A stretch of 40,174 nucleotides of DNA from DATDVC01 sp036517695 (GTDB taxonomy: Bacteria > Patescibacteriota > Minisyncoccia > Phycocordibacterales > WO2-35-19), in assembly GCA_036517695.1 (NCBI GenBank), contig DATDVC010000044.1, positions 1 to 40,174 on the forward strand, written 5' to 3'. Positions 23,224 to 29,371 of the stretch are shown piece after piece (position 1 is the first letter of the stretch; every line of letters starts with the position of its first letter). The notes under the pieces were generated by a model. That model did not search any database. It saw only the letters and a program-made list of their open reading frames with translations, and had not been told where the DNA came from. Position numbers and translations under genes: made by a program.

Positions 23224-23226
23224 TGT

Positions 23227-23844
23227 TTATGTTTTATGGTTTGTAAAAGGAAAGGCCATCTTTAATTTTCGATCTGGTTCAATGGAATCCGCAACAATAT
23301 ACTTAATATTCCCTTCCACTCCATACAAACTAGCTATTTTGAATACAGCATCCTTACATTCATGCGGATAAACAAATATCGATTTTTCAAGATTACACAT
23401 TCCGATAAAAGTAAGAGTGTTCGAAAAACGTTTTCTTTGAATTTTCTGTTTCTCTGGAATATCAAAAGTGACTATCCTCCATTTTCCATCCCAGATAGGA
23501 TTGTGAGGCAATTTAATTTTTTTTGCCTGCAAATTAGCAAAGAAATTTTTCCCTTCCTCCGTTAGAGCTAAGTGGCCTTTTCCGTTTTTTATCCAAAAAC
23601 GCACGAATTTCCTATTTTCAAGAGATTTGATTGCCCTTTTTGTTCTGTAGTTGCTTCTGTAATCCGGAGCCCACCCAAGAAGCTTTATTATGTGTCCAGC
23701 CGCGCCAGGAGCGGCTATGCCCAAAAACATTATCGTTCCAATTTTTGCGACACTTTCAAGAATTTCAACGGTTTTTTCGTTTAGTATTGTTTTTCTTTTT
23801 GCTACCACCCACTCATTGTAACCCAAGTTCGGGCGATAGGCCAA
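23227..23844 (-). CDS. PaaX-like protein: winged helix plus Cas2-like domain
   Basis: 205 residues from TTG 23844 (inside the hairpin repeat). An in-frame GTG at 23808 is the more natural start and gives 193. Residues ~33-55 are hydrophobic. Residues ~65-105 look like a winged helix ('RTKRAIKSLENRKFVRFWIKN', 'GHLALTEEGKNFF'). From ~118 to the end comes a ferredoxin-like domain of Cas2/PaaX-C type: 'WDGKWRIVTFDIPEKQKIQR', 'FSNTLTFIGMCNLEKSIFVYP', 'YIVADSIEP'. PaaX is a repressor and Cas2 a nuclease-fold integrase subunit. No CRISPR array or cas1 is here, so a CRISPR role is not supported. The gene is bracketed by near-identical hairpins at both ends, as in a mobile or regulated cassette. Confidence 0.75.
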   Translation of the reverse strand: MAYRPNLGYNEWVVAKRKTILNEKTVEILESVAKIGTIMFLGIAAPGAAGHIIKLLGWAPDYRSNYRTKRAIKSLENRKFVRFWIKNGKGHLALTEEGKNFFANLQAKKIKLPHNPIWDGKWRIVTFDIPEKQKIQRKRFSNTLTFIGMCNLEKSIFVYPHECKDAVFKIASLYGVEGNIKYIVADSIEPDRKLKMAFPFTNHKT

Positions 23845-23853
23845 ACTTGGGTT
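23820..23853. repeat. Hairpin repeat, copy 2 (at the start of the PaaX/Cas2-like gene)
   Basis: AACCCAAGTT (23820-23829) pairs with AACTTGGGTT (23844-23853). The 14-nt loop (CGGGCGATAGGCCA) differs from copy 1 at a single base. It overlaps the earliest possible start codon of the gene, so it would be in the 5' leader if translation begins at GTG 23808. Confidence 0.75.
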
Positions 23854-23943
23854 GTTTATTAATTTTTTTAAAAATGGTAAAACAAAAATAATTGTGGAAA
23901 AAGTATTTAAATTTAGATATATTTAATCGCAAGTAATAATAAT

Positions 23944-24014
23944 GCGGGTATAGTTTAGTGGCATGATGCGACCTTCCCAAGGTTGAGACGGGGGTTCGAT
24001 TCCCCCTACCCGCA
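23944..24014 (+). tRNA. tRNA-Gly, anticodon CCC
   Basis: 71 nt. Acceptor arms GCGGGTA and TACCCGC pair fully, with discriminator A and no encoded CCA. Anticodon stem CGACC/GGTTG (one G-T pair) holds loop TTCCCAA, so the anticodon is CCC and reads GGG. T-arm GGGGG/CCCCC around TTCGATT is canonical. The D-arm (AGTTTAGTGGCATGATGC) is weakly paired. It stands alone, not in a tRNA cluster. Confidence 0.93.
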
Positions 24015-24244
24015 CATTAGTATACTTTTCTTACGATTTTCTGAATCTGTTATTTAGTTTTCCGATTTTGGCGGTTATAACACGTTTGTTTTTCTAATAC
24101 TGGAAATGATACGATTTTTTGAACAAAAACTGATTTAAGCCTTAAAATAAGGGTATTCTCAGCTTTTTAGATCGGTTCTAACCGGCTATTTACAAATGTC
24201 TTATTTAATGATTATATGATACGCAGAATAGATAAGGAGAACTT
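24015..24244. other. AT-rich intergenic stretch after the tRNA
   Basis: No open frame or RNA gene is supported. A -10-like TATGAT (24215-24220) lies about 24 nt before the next ATG. A small inverted repeat (CGGTT/AACCG around 24174-24185) is the only other structure. Confidence 0.4.
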
Positions 24245-24721
24245 ATGCAAATCAAGCGTGTCTCTACTAGAGTAGCCCTAATTGTCTTTGGCATCGTATT
24301 CAAACTTCCAGCCTTGAGGCAAATGACTACTCATGGGCTCCGGTTTCACTACATGCGCGGGATTATCGCTAATGCATCGGAGTTTGCAACTTACATCCTG
24401 TGCAATAAAGCTTCCTTTCTGGCACCAGTTTTTAGTCTGGGCTTCGTAAGTATCTCGAGGTTTGAGAGTGGCGAGAAACCAACATGGGAGGAACTGAGGG
24501 AGATTTTTCGGAAGCTTCCACCCGACGCACAGAAACTTCTTAGATATATGAGTCGTCATCCTTTTACCCCTCAAAACTTTCGGCGAAGTAGCACCGGATT
24601 GAAAATGATCGACTTCGGCGATGGTTTTGGAGAGAGATATCCTTTATCGTACTTTCTTCGTAGATTCCACAAGGAATTTGAAGAAGTACTTAAGGAGGTA
24701 CAGACAGCGGCTATGAAATAG
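24245..24721 (+). CDS. Unrecognised protein with a possible degenerate HTH
   Basis: 158 residues with a good ribosome site (AAGGAG, 5 nt before the ATG), unusual in this window. The segment 'FVSISRFESGEKPTWEELREIF' (~72-94) looks like the second half of an XRE-type helix-turn-helix (S-R-F-E-S-G followed by P-T-W-E-E-L). The preceding helix 'EFATYILCNKASFLAPVFSLG' could be the first half. Both ends are basic, and the C-terminus is a charged helix. I do not recognise the family as a whole. The stop codon lies inside a strong terminator, so this is a single-gene transcript next to a tRNA, a common spot for acquired genes. Confidence 0.62.
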   Translation: MQIKRVSTRVALIVFGIVFKLPALRQMTTHGLRFHYMRGIIANASEFATYILCNKASFLAPVFSLGFVSISRFESGEKPTWEELREIFRKLPPDAQKLLRYMSRHPFTPQNFRRSSTGLKMIDFGDGFGERYPLSYFLRRFHKEFEEVLKEVQTAAMK

Positions 24722-24733
24722 TCGCTGTTTTTG
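24704..24733 (+). terminator. Rho-independent terminator overlapping a stop codon
   Basis: ACAGCGGCTAT (24704-24714) pairs with ATAGTCGCTGT (24718-24728), 11 bp with one G-T, loop GAA, then TTTTTG. The TAG stop of the upstream gene (24719-24721) is in the 3' arm. Confidence 0.85.
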
Positions 24734-24743
24734 TATTAAAAAA

Positions 24744-25133
24744 TTATTTCGGTGGATATAAATATGCAGTAACAGCATCATACATTTTTTTCATTTCTAA
24801 GACATGAGGTTCGAAAGCCTTATTGAGATGTAGACACCAATAGCGGTAATTATCGTGAAAACCATAATCGTCCTCCTCAAACAGCCTTGAAGTAAAGGCA
24901 TTCCTATACTTTATCTCAATAGGCATTTGTATTTTTTGAAATAGGTCAAACCACAAGGCGTCAAATTCCTTTAATTCATCTGTACCTTTAGATGTAGATT
25001 TATCTTTATTTTCATAATATCTAGATTGGTAATGTCCATATAGTCTCAACAATATATCGTCATATTTATCTAATCCATAATCTTTGTACTTACTAAGCTC
25101 AGTTTTTATCAAAAGTGGATGTAAATTTATCAT
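24744..25133 (-). CDS. Hypothetical protein, unknown family
   Basis: 129 residues, rich in Tyr, Trp, Asp and Lys, with no membrane segment and no signal peptide. Helical segments include 'DDILLRLYGHYQSRYYENKD', 'DALWFDLFQKIQMPIEIKYR' and 'YRYWCLHLNKAFEPH'. No catalytic motif is recognised. It lies convergent to the HTH-like gene behind that gene's terminator. Codon use is more AT-rich than in the housekeeping genes, consistent with acquired DNA, but this is only an impression. Confidence 0.6.
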   Translation of the reverse strand: MINLHPLLIKTELSKYKDYGLDKYDDILLRLYGHYQSRYYENKDKSTSKGTDELKEFDALWFDLFQKIQMPIEIKYRNAFTSRLFEEDDYGFHDNYRYWCLHLNKAFEPHVLEMKKMYDAVTAYLYPPK

Positions 25134-25260
25134 TCCCCATATTATTTATGGGATAATACTACATTCGGTTATAACTTGGTATACTAATCCTAAAATATCC
25201 TTATTTTATAACACATTTTTGATATTTAATCTGACAGAATTGAGTTTTGAATAAAATTTG

Positions 25261-25288
25261 TTGACAAAATTTTATAGTTTGATAGCAT
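25261..25288 (+). promoter_or_regulatory. Promoter of a candidate small RNA
   Basis: Consensus -35 TTGACA (25261-25266), 16-nt spacer, -10-like TAGCAT (25283-25288, 4 of 6). Expected start about 25295. No plus-strand gene follows; a structured segment and a terminator do. Confidence 0.5.
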
Positions 25289-25294
25289 TTCCCC

Positions 25295-25397
25295 TTGGAA
25301 GAGTGCGTCTAGCGGTCCTTCTTACTCCGCCTTGGAACGCCTGATGGGGAAACACTCTTCCGCCAAATTTGCCGGCGTCTCACGAGATGCCGTTTTT
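25295..25397 (+). ncRNA. Candidate structured small RNA of about 100 nt
   Basis: From the predicted start, GGAAGAGTG (25297-25305) pairs perfectly with CACTCTTCC (25353-25361). Inside, GCGGTCC (25312-25318) pairs with GGAACGC (25334-25340) with one mismatch. A terminator hairpin follows: GGCGTCTC (25374-25381) with GAGATGCC (25384-25391), then GTTTTT. Promoter, closed stem and terminator in line argue for a stand-alone RNA. It is antisense to the 3' flank of the FtsB/DivIC-like gene. The stem is followed by G-CCA, which mimics a tRNA acceptor end, but there is no T-arm or anticodon arm. It lacks the conserved SRP RNA apical loop. No known family is recognised. Confidence 0.45.
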
Positions 25398-25778
25398 CTA
25401 TTGGCCAAACAAGTTGCCCAAAAAATCTTTAAATTTCTGCCAACTCGATTTTTGAGGCAAAACCGATTCGGACGGAGCTTTTTCTTCCACGATAAAAGCA
25501 ACACTCTCCCCCGCTTCCGCCATGTTTAGTTTGCGACGTATTTCAAATTCAACACCCTCTTCGGTTGATAGCCGTTCTATCGATTGTTCTAAGATTTTTT
25601 TTCTTTCTTGCAATTCAGATTTTTCATTTTGCATCCGAGCCAGAGCATCCTCCGCCCCCCTCTTTTTCAAATATACATTTTTTACAGAGTGACCAAAAAG
25701 ACCGAGAAGCAAAAGCAAGAAGCAGAAAATTACAGCTCTTTTCCATCTGTTACCGCTTTTTGTTTTAACGCCACGCAT
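25398..25778 (-). CDS. Septum formation initiator, FtsB/DivIC family
   Basis: 126 residues: a short basic N-terminus, one transmembrane helix (~14-32, 'AVIFCFLLLLLGLFGHSV'), a coiled coil (~35-75, 'MQNEKSELQERKKILEQ') and the family's short C-terminal motif region 'EGVEFEIRRKLNMAEAGESVAFIVE', in which G-E-x-V-x-I/V is typical. It is a scaffold of the divisome that joins FtsL and FtsQ/DivIB and activates septal wall synthesis, fitting the ftsW and wall genes of the window. It is transcribed away from the 33-residue membrane protein gene and towards the candidate RNA. Confidence 0.85.
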   Translation of the reverse strand: MRGVKTKSGNRWKRAVIFCFLLLLLGLFGHSVKNVYLKKRGAEDALARMQNEKSELQERKKILEQSIERLSTEEGVEFEIRRKLNMAEAGESVAFIVEEKAPSESVLPQKSSWQKFKDFLGNLFGQ

Positions 25779-25803
25779 ATAATTATGTTATCATAATAAA
25801 CAT

Positions 25804-25905
25804 ATGCTTTGGCATCCCAGATCACAAAAAATATTACGATTCTTGTGGACAATAGTGGCTGTAATGGTAATTTTGGGTATGATCCTTGTTTATCTGCCCT
25901 ATTGA
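25804..25905 (+). CDS. 33-residue single-helix membrane protein
   Basis: A short frame starting 'MLWHPRSQKILRF' with a basic, amphipathic beginning, then one hydrophobic helix (~13-31) ending in 'YLPY'. It fits exactly between the divergent FtsB/DivIC-like gene and the stop of convergent lepA: the TGA ends one base before the lepA stop codon. -10-like hexamers (TATCAT at 25789-25794 or CATAAT at 25792-25797) lie 6-9 nt before the ATG, implying a leaderless message. Function unknown. The N-in topology and position next to a divisome gene suggest an envelope role, but that is a guess. Confidence 0.55.
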   Translation: MLWHPRSQKILRFLWTIVAVMVILGMILVYLPY

Positions 25906-27720
25906 TCAGCCCTTCATCACCTTCAAAAAAACATCATGCGGAATATTTACCGAGCCTCTGGACTGCATTTTTTTCTTGCCTTTCTTTTGTTTTTCTCGCA
26001 GTTTCATCTTTCTGGTTATATCACCACCATACATATGTTGGGTGACATCTTTGCGAAAAGCGGAGATGGTGCGAGAAGAAATTATCCTGCCCAAAGCCTT
26101 GCCCTGGATCTTCACCGCTATCATCTGGCGAGGTATTAGGTTGTGCAATTTTTCGACCATGGTTTCGGCGTCCTGTTCAACCGTTCGTCTGGAAACAACC
26201 CTTGAAAAAGCGGGCTGTACTTCGTCCGCAACAAGTATGTCTAGTCTTACCACATTGGCTTCGCGCATATCTTTTATTTCGTAAGATATCGATGCATATC
26301 CGGAGGTAGCACTTTTCAGCTTGTCAAAAAAATTGCGCATAAGTTCCCGGAGTGGCATCTCTACGCGCATTTCTGTTTTATCTTCTCCGAAATTTATAGA
26401 AGTTTGGAGCTCCGCTTCGTGTTCATAAAAAAGCTGGACAAGAGCCCCAACAAAAGACGCTGGCGTGATGATCACCACAGAAGCCCACGGCTCATATATC
26501 TTTTCAAGAAGGCCTTCGTCGGGAAAAAGAGCCGGAGAATATATCATTTCTTTTTTGGGAGTTCCATCACGGTTGAGATTTTTGTAAACGACTTCATAGG
26601 TTATGGTCGGCATGGTAACTACCAACTCGAGCTTAAACTCCCTTCTCAATCTTTCCGTTATTATCTCCAAATGAAGCATGCCCAAGAAGCCACACCTAAA
26701 ACCCCTACCTAAAAGTCCCGATGATTCCTCTTCGTAGGTATAAGAAGAGTCAGAAAGTTTTAGTTTGGAAAGTGATTGTTTCAAAAGAACAAAATCATCT
26801 TGAGCTTCCGGGTAAATCGAAGCCCACACCACGGGCTTGGGAGATTGATAGCCAGAAAGAGGTTCGTCCGAGTCTGATGCGTGTGCCACTGTATCCCCCA
26901 CAGAAGCTATGCCGGGCTCTTTTATGCCAGTTACTATGTAGCCGATTTCGCCGGCAGAAAGCTTTTCTTTCTTGGTTTCTTCGGGAGAAAAAATACCAAC
27001 TTCTGTTGCGGTAAATTTTTGTTGAGCCACCTTAAAGATAAGCTCGGTATCAGCCCCCACCTCCCCCTCCATCACGCGCACAAACACCATGACCCCCCTA
27101 TGCGGAGAATATTTGAAATCAAAAACCAGAGACTTAAACTGGTCTCCCTCTGTCTTTGGAGGAGGGATTTTTTCCACCACGGTTTCAAGCAATGCCTCCA
27201 CACCTTCCCCGGTCTTGCCAGAAACAAGCAATATTTCTTCTGCGCTACAGCCCAAAAGCTCCATAACTTCGCTTCTCACTTCATCCACACGCGCAAGAGG
27301 AGAATCTATTTTACTCAAAACCGGAATAATTTTTAGCCCGGACTCTCGAGCCATATTTAGAGTAGTAAAAGTTTGGGCTTGCACGCCTTGAGTAGAGTCA
27401 ACCAAGAGTATAGACCCTTCAACCGCTTTGAGCGCCCTAGAAACTTCATATGAAAAATCTATGTGGCCCGGAGTATCTATCAAATTTAAAACATATTCCT
27501 GTCCTTCGCTTTGCTCAGGACCTCCAGGATGCCAGAGCATCCTTACGGGTTGCATTTTAATGGTTATCCCCCTCTCCCTCTCAAGCTCCATGGAATCAAG
27601 AACTTGGTCTTGCATTTTTCTCTTTTCAATTGTGCCCGTTATCTCAAGCATGCGGTCGGCCAAGGTTGATTTGCCGTGGTCAATGTGGGCTATGATGCTA
27701 AAGTTGCGTATATTCTTCAT
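25906..27720 (-). CDS. lepA: Elongation factor 4 (LepA), with a short palindrome-coded insertion
   Basis: A ribosome-binding GTPase thought to back-translocate or help ribosome assembly. 604 residues with G1 'AHIDHGKST' (11-19), G2 'RGITIK', G3 'DTPGH' (~82-86), G4 'SKID' (the usual N is replaced by S) and G5 'SGKTGEG'. Domains II, III and V follow, and the LepA-specific C-terminus contains 'YGGDITRKMKLREKQKKGKKKM'. The loop between G2 and G3 reads 'LWHPGGPEQSEGQEY', a few residues longer than in E. coli, and is encoded by the palindrome at 27501-27521. The gene starts 2 nt after the murJ stop. Confidence 0.96.
   Translation of the reverse strand: MKNIRNFSIIAHIDHGKSTLADRMLEITGTIEKRKMQDQVLDSMELERERGITIKMQPVRMLWHPGGPEQSEGQEYVLNLIDTPGHIDFSYEVSRALKAVEGSILLVDSTQGVQAQTFTTLNMARESGLKIIPVLSKIDSPLARVDEVRSEVMELLGCSAEEILLVSGKTGEGVEALLETVVEKIPPPKTEGDQFKSLVFDFKYSPHRGVMVFVRVMEGEVGADTELIFKVAQQKFTATEVGIFSPEETKKEKLSAGEIGYIVTGIKEPGIASVGDTVAHASDSDEPLSGYQSPKPVVWASIYPEAQDDFVLLKQSLSKLKLSDSSYTYEEESSGLLGRGFRCGFLGMLHLEIITERLRREFKLELVVTMPTITYEVVYKNLNRDGTPKKEMIYSPALFPDEGLLEKIYEPWASVVIITPASFVGALVQLFYEHEAELQTSINFGEDKTEMRVEMPLRELMRNFFDKLKSATSGYASISYEIKDMREANVVRLDILVADEVQPAFSRVVSRRTVEQDAETMVEKLHNLIPRQMIAVKIQGKALGRIISSRTISAFRKDVTQHMYGGDITRKMKLREKQKKGKKKMQSRGSVNIPHDVFLKVMKG
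27499..27530. repeat. Palindromic repeat inside lepA
   Basis: GTCCT...AGGAC arms (27501-27505, 27517-27521) enclose TCGCTTTGCTC; the outer bases (CT/CC AGGAT) extend the pairing weakly. It has the general form (TCCTGAGC-N-CGAAGGA) of palindromes dispersed in many bacterial genomes. It is in frame in lepA and is read as 'GPEQSEGQ'. Confidence 0.5.
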
Positions 27721-27722
27721 TG

Positions 27723-29345
27723 CTAAAATCTTTCAGTTAACTCTTTCATATCTCGATTTTTAGATAGTACAAGAAAAACAGCCCCAAAGACAATACCCAA
27801 AAGACCGGCAAAAAAACCGTGGCCAAATACTCCTATAAATGTATCCAGATTGAACAGGCCGTCCATGAGCCACAAACCAAAATAAGAGCCGAGAGCGACA
27901 ATCGCGGCGGTTACACCACCTGCCATGACGGAAGAACTGATAACTCGCCAAACCTTTTGAACCAATTGGCCGTCAAGCGCCAAAAAAAGTATGGTGGCGC
28001 TAACAAGAGCGCCGAAAGAGTAAGATAGAGGTAAAAGCAATATACCAACATGCAAATCTTCTACGTTTAAAACAGTGGCCATAATTTCAAGCAGACCACG
28101 GAAAAAATCAGGCGAGCCGATTATTAAAAGAGCTGTCGCAACTGAAACAATGCCACCAATCAAATTACCCAGAAGTGGCCACTTGGTTTTACCAAGAGCA
28201 TAGTGACTGCGAGAGAGGAAAAGTTGAATACTTTGAAAAACAGTTGAAGCTACAAAAATCGCAAGACAGGCCGCAACCAATCTGGTAGCTGACCAGTCAA
28301 AAGCTCCCGAACCAAGAACAACTCTCACAATATGAGCGCGGAGCACAATGACCAGAGCCGTAAAAGGCAACGACCAGAAAATTATTTGGCGCAGACCGTC
28401 GCTTATCCTTTCAACAATTTCATTTGTGTCTTTTTTGGCGGCCGATATGGACAAAGCAGGAAAGGCCGCCAGACTAAAACTTACACCGATTAAAGATAGG
28501 GGCACAGACTGCAGATTAAGGGCCAGATTAAAAACAGTAATAGAGCCAGGTGATATTTTAGAAGCAAGAGCTACAAAAAAGAAGCCGACAAAACTGACCA
28601 CCGAAAGAGCAAGGGTGCGTGGCACAGAAAGAAGAGCCGTCTCCCTAACCACCGGCCAATTTATTTTTCTGGTAAATTTTGGCCTAATGGAGGAACTTAA
28701 AACAAATATTGCCTGCAAAGAAAAGTGGAGTAAAGCGCCAAACATGACACCGATCACCACTCCAGTGACACCAAGCGGATTAACCAAAAAAACGATACCC
28801 ACAATAATACCCAAATTATACAGAAGCGGACTTAGTGAGTATAAGATAAACCTCTTTTCATACTGAACGATACTGCCAAAAAAATTTGAAAAGCCCAAAA
28901 AAAACGGTGAGACAAGCAATAGTCTAGAAAGAAAAATTGTCTCTGCTCGAGCTGAAGCTGAAAACCCGGTAAAAAAGGTATTGATCACGAGTGGCATCGA
29001 AAACCAAGCCAGGATACAAAAAAAGCTGATTGCGATTGAAAAAACTGTAAATATCGATTCAGCAGTTTCTTTTAGTCTTTTCGGTTCTTGTTCCTGCCTT
29101 GCAAAAAGCGGGATCAGAGCCGATATGGAAACCAGCGAAGCCACTGTCACAAAAATAAGATCCGGCACTTTGAAGGCCGCATAATAAATATCAAGCTCCA
29201 CACCTGTTCCAAAATGATGGGCAAGCAAGCGATCACGCAAAAGAGCTAAAATTTGGGAAAATAAGGCAAATACAGAAAGCCAAAAAGCGGCTTCTCTTAG
29301 GCCGCTTATTTTGCTTGTAATCATTCTCAAGGTTTTGGCTACCAT
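27723..29345 (-). CDS. murJ: Lipid II flippase MurJ (MviN family)
   Basis: 540 residues, about 14 transmembrane helices of the MOP superfamily. The N-terminus 'SQILALLRDRLLAHHFGTG' and 'DIYYAAFKVPDLIF' is the signature region of MurJ. Basic residues that line its cavity are visible in 'LSVPRTLALS' and 'LFLSRSHYALGKTKWPLL'. It flips lipid II made by MraY and MurG to the outer face for FtsW and PBPs. It overlaps no other gene, lies 2 nt before lepA and follows the Wzy/TPR gene by 26 nt. Confidence 0.9.
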   Translation of the reverse strand: MVAKTLRMITSKISGLREAAFWLSVFALFSQILALLRDRLLAHHFGTGVELDIYYAAFKVPDLIFVTVASLVSISALIPLFARQEQEPKRLKETAESIFTVFSIAISFFCILAWFSMPLVINTFFTGFSASARAETIFLSRLLLVSPFFLGFSNFFGSIVQYEKRFILYSLSPLLYNLGIIVGIVFLVNPLGVTGVVIGVMFGALLHFSLQAIFVLSSSIRPKFTRKINWPVVRETALLSVPRTLALSVVSFVGFFFVALASKISPGSITVFNLALNLQSVPLSLIGVSFSLAAFPALSISAAKKDTNEIVERISDGLRQIIFWSLPFTALVIVLRAHIVRVVLGSGAFDWSATRLVAACLAIFVASTVFQSIQLFLSRSHYALGKTKWPLLGNLIGGIVSVATALLIIGSPDFFRGLLEIMATVLNVEDLHVGILLLPLSYSFGALVSATILFLALDGQLVQKVWRVISSSVMAGGVTAAIVALGSYFGLWLMDGLFNLDTFIGVFGHGFFAGLLGIVFGAVFLVLSKNRDMKELTERF

Positions 29346-29371
29346 TGCCCTGTCAGTTTAACACACAGAGA

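Noticed and set aside
23227..23844. CRISPR-Cas adaptation gene cas2
   Set aside because: The C-terminal domain is Cas2-like in fold, but the protein is about twice the usual Cas2 length with an added winged helix, and there is no repeat-spacer array, cas1 or other cas gene.
24245..24721. Toxin-antitoxin gene pair formed by 24245-24721 and 24744-25133
   Set aside because: The two genes are convergent, not co-directional, are separated by a strong terminator, and neither matches a toxin family I know.
25297..25365. tRNA-like segment (GGAAGAG/CTCTTCC followed by G-CCA)
   Set aside because: No T-arm (TTCRANY between paired arms), no anticodon arm and wrong spacing. Kept only as a candidate small RNA. 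The conserved SRP RNA apical motif and tmRNA features are also absent.
25332..25529. Plus-strand protein frame over the candidate RNA and FtsB-like gene
   Set aside because: It is the complement of the FtsB/DivIC-like coding sequence and the terminator hairpin, with a biased shadow-frame composition.
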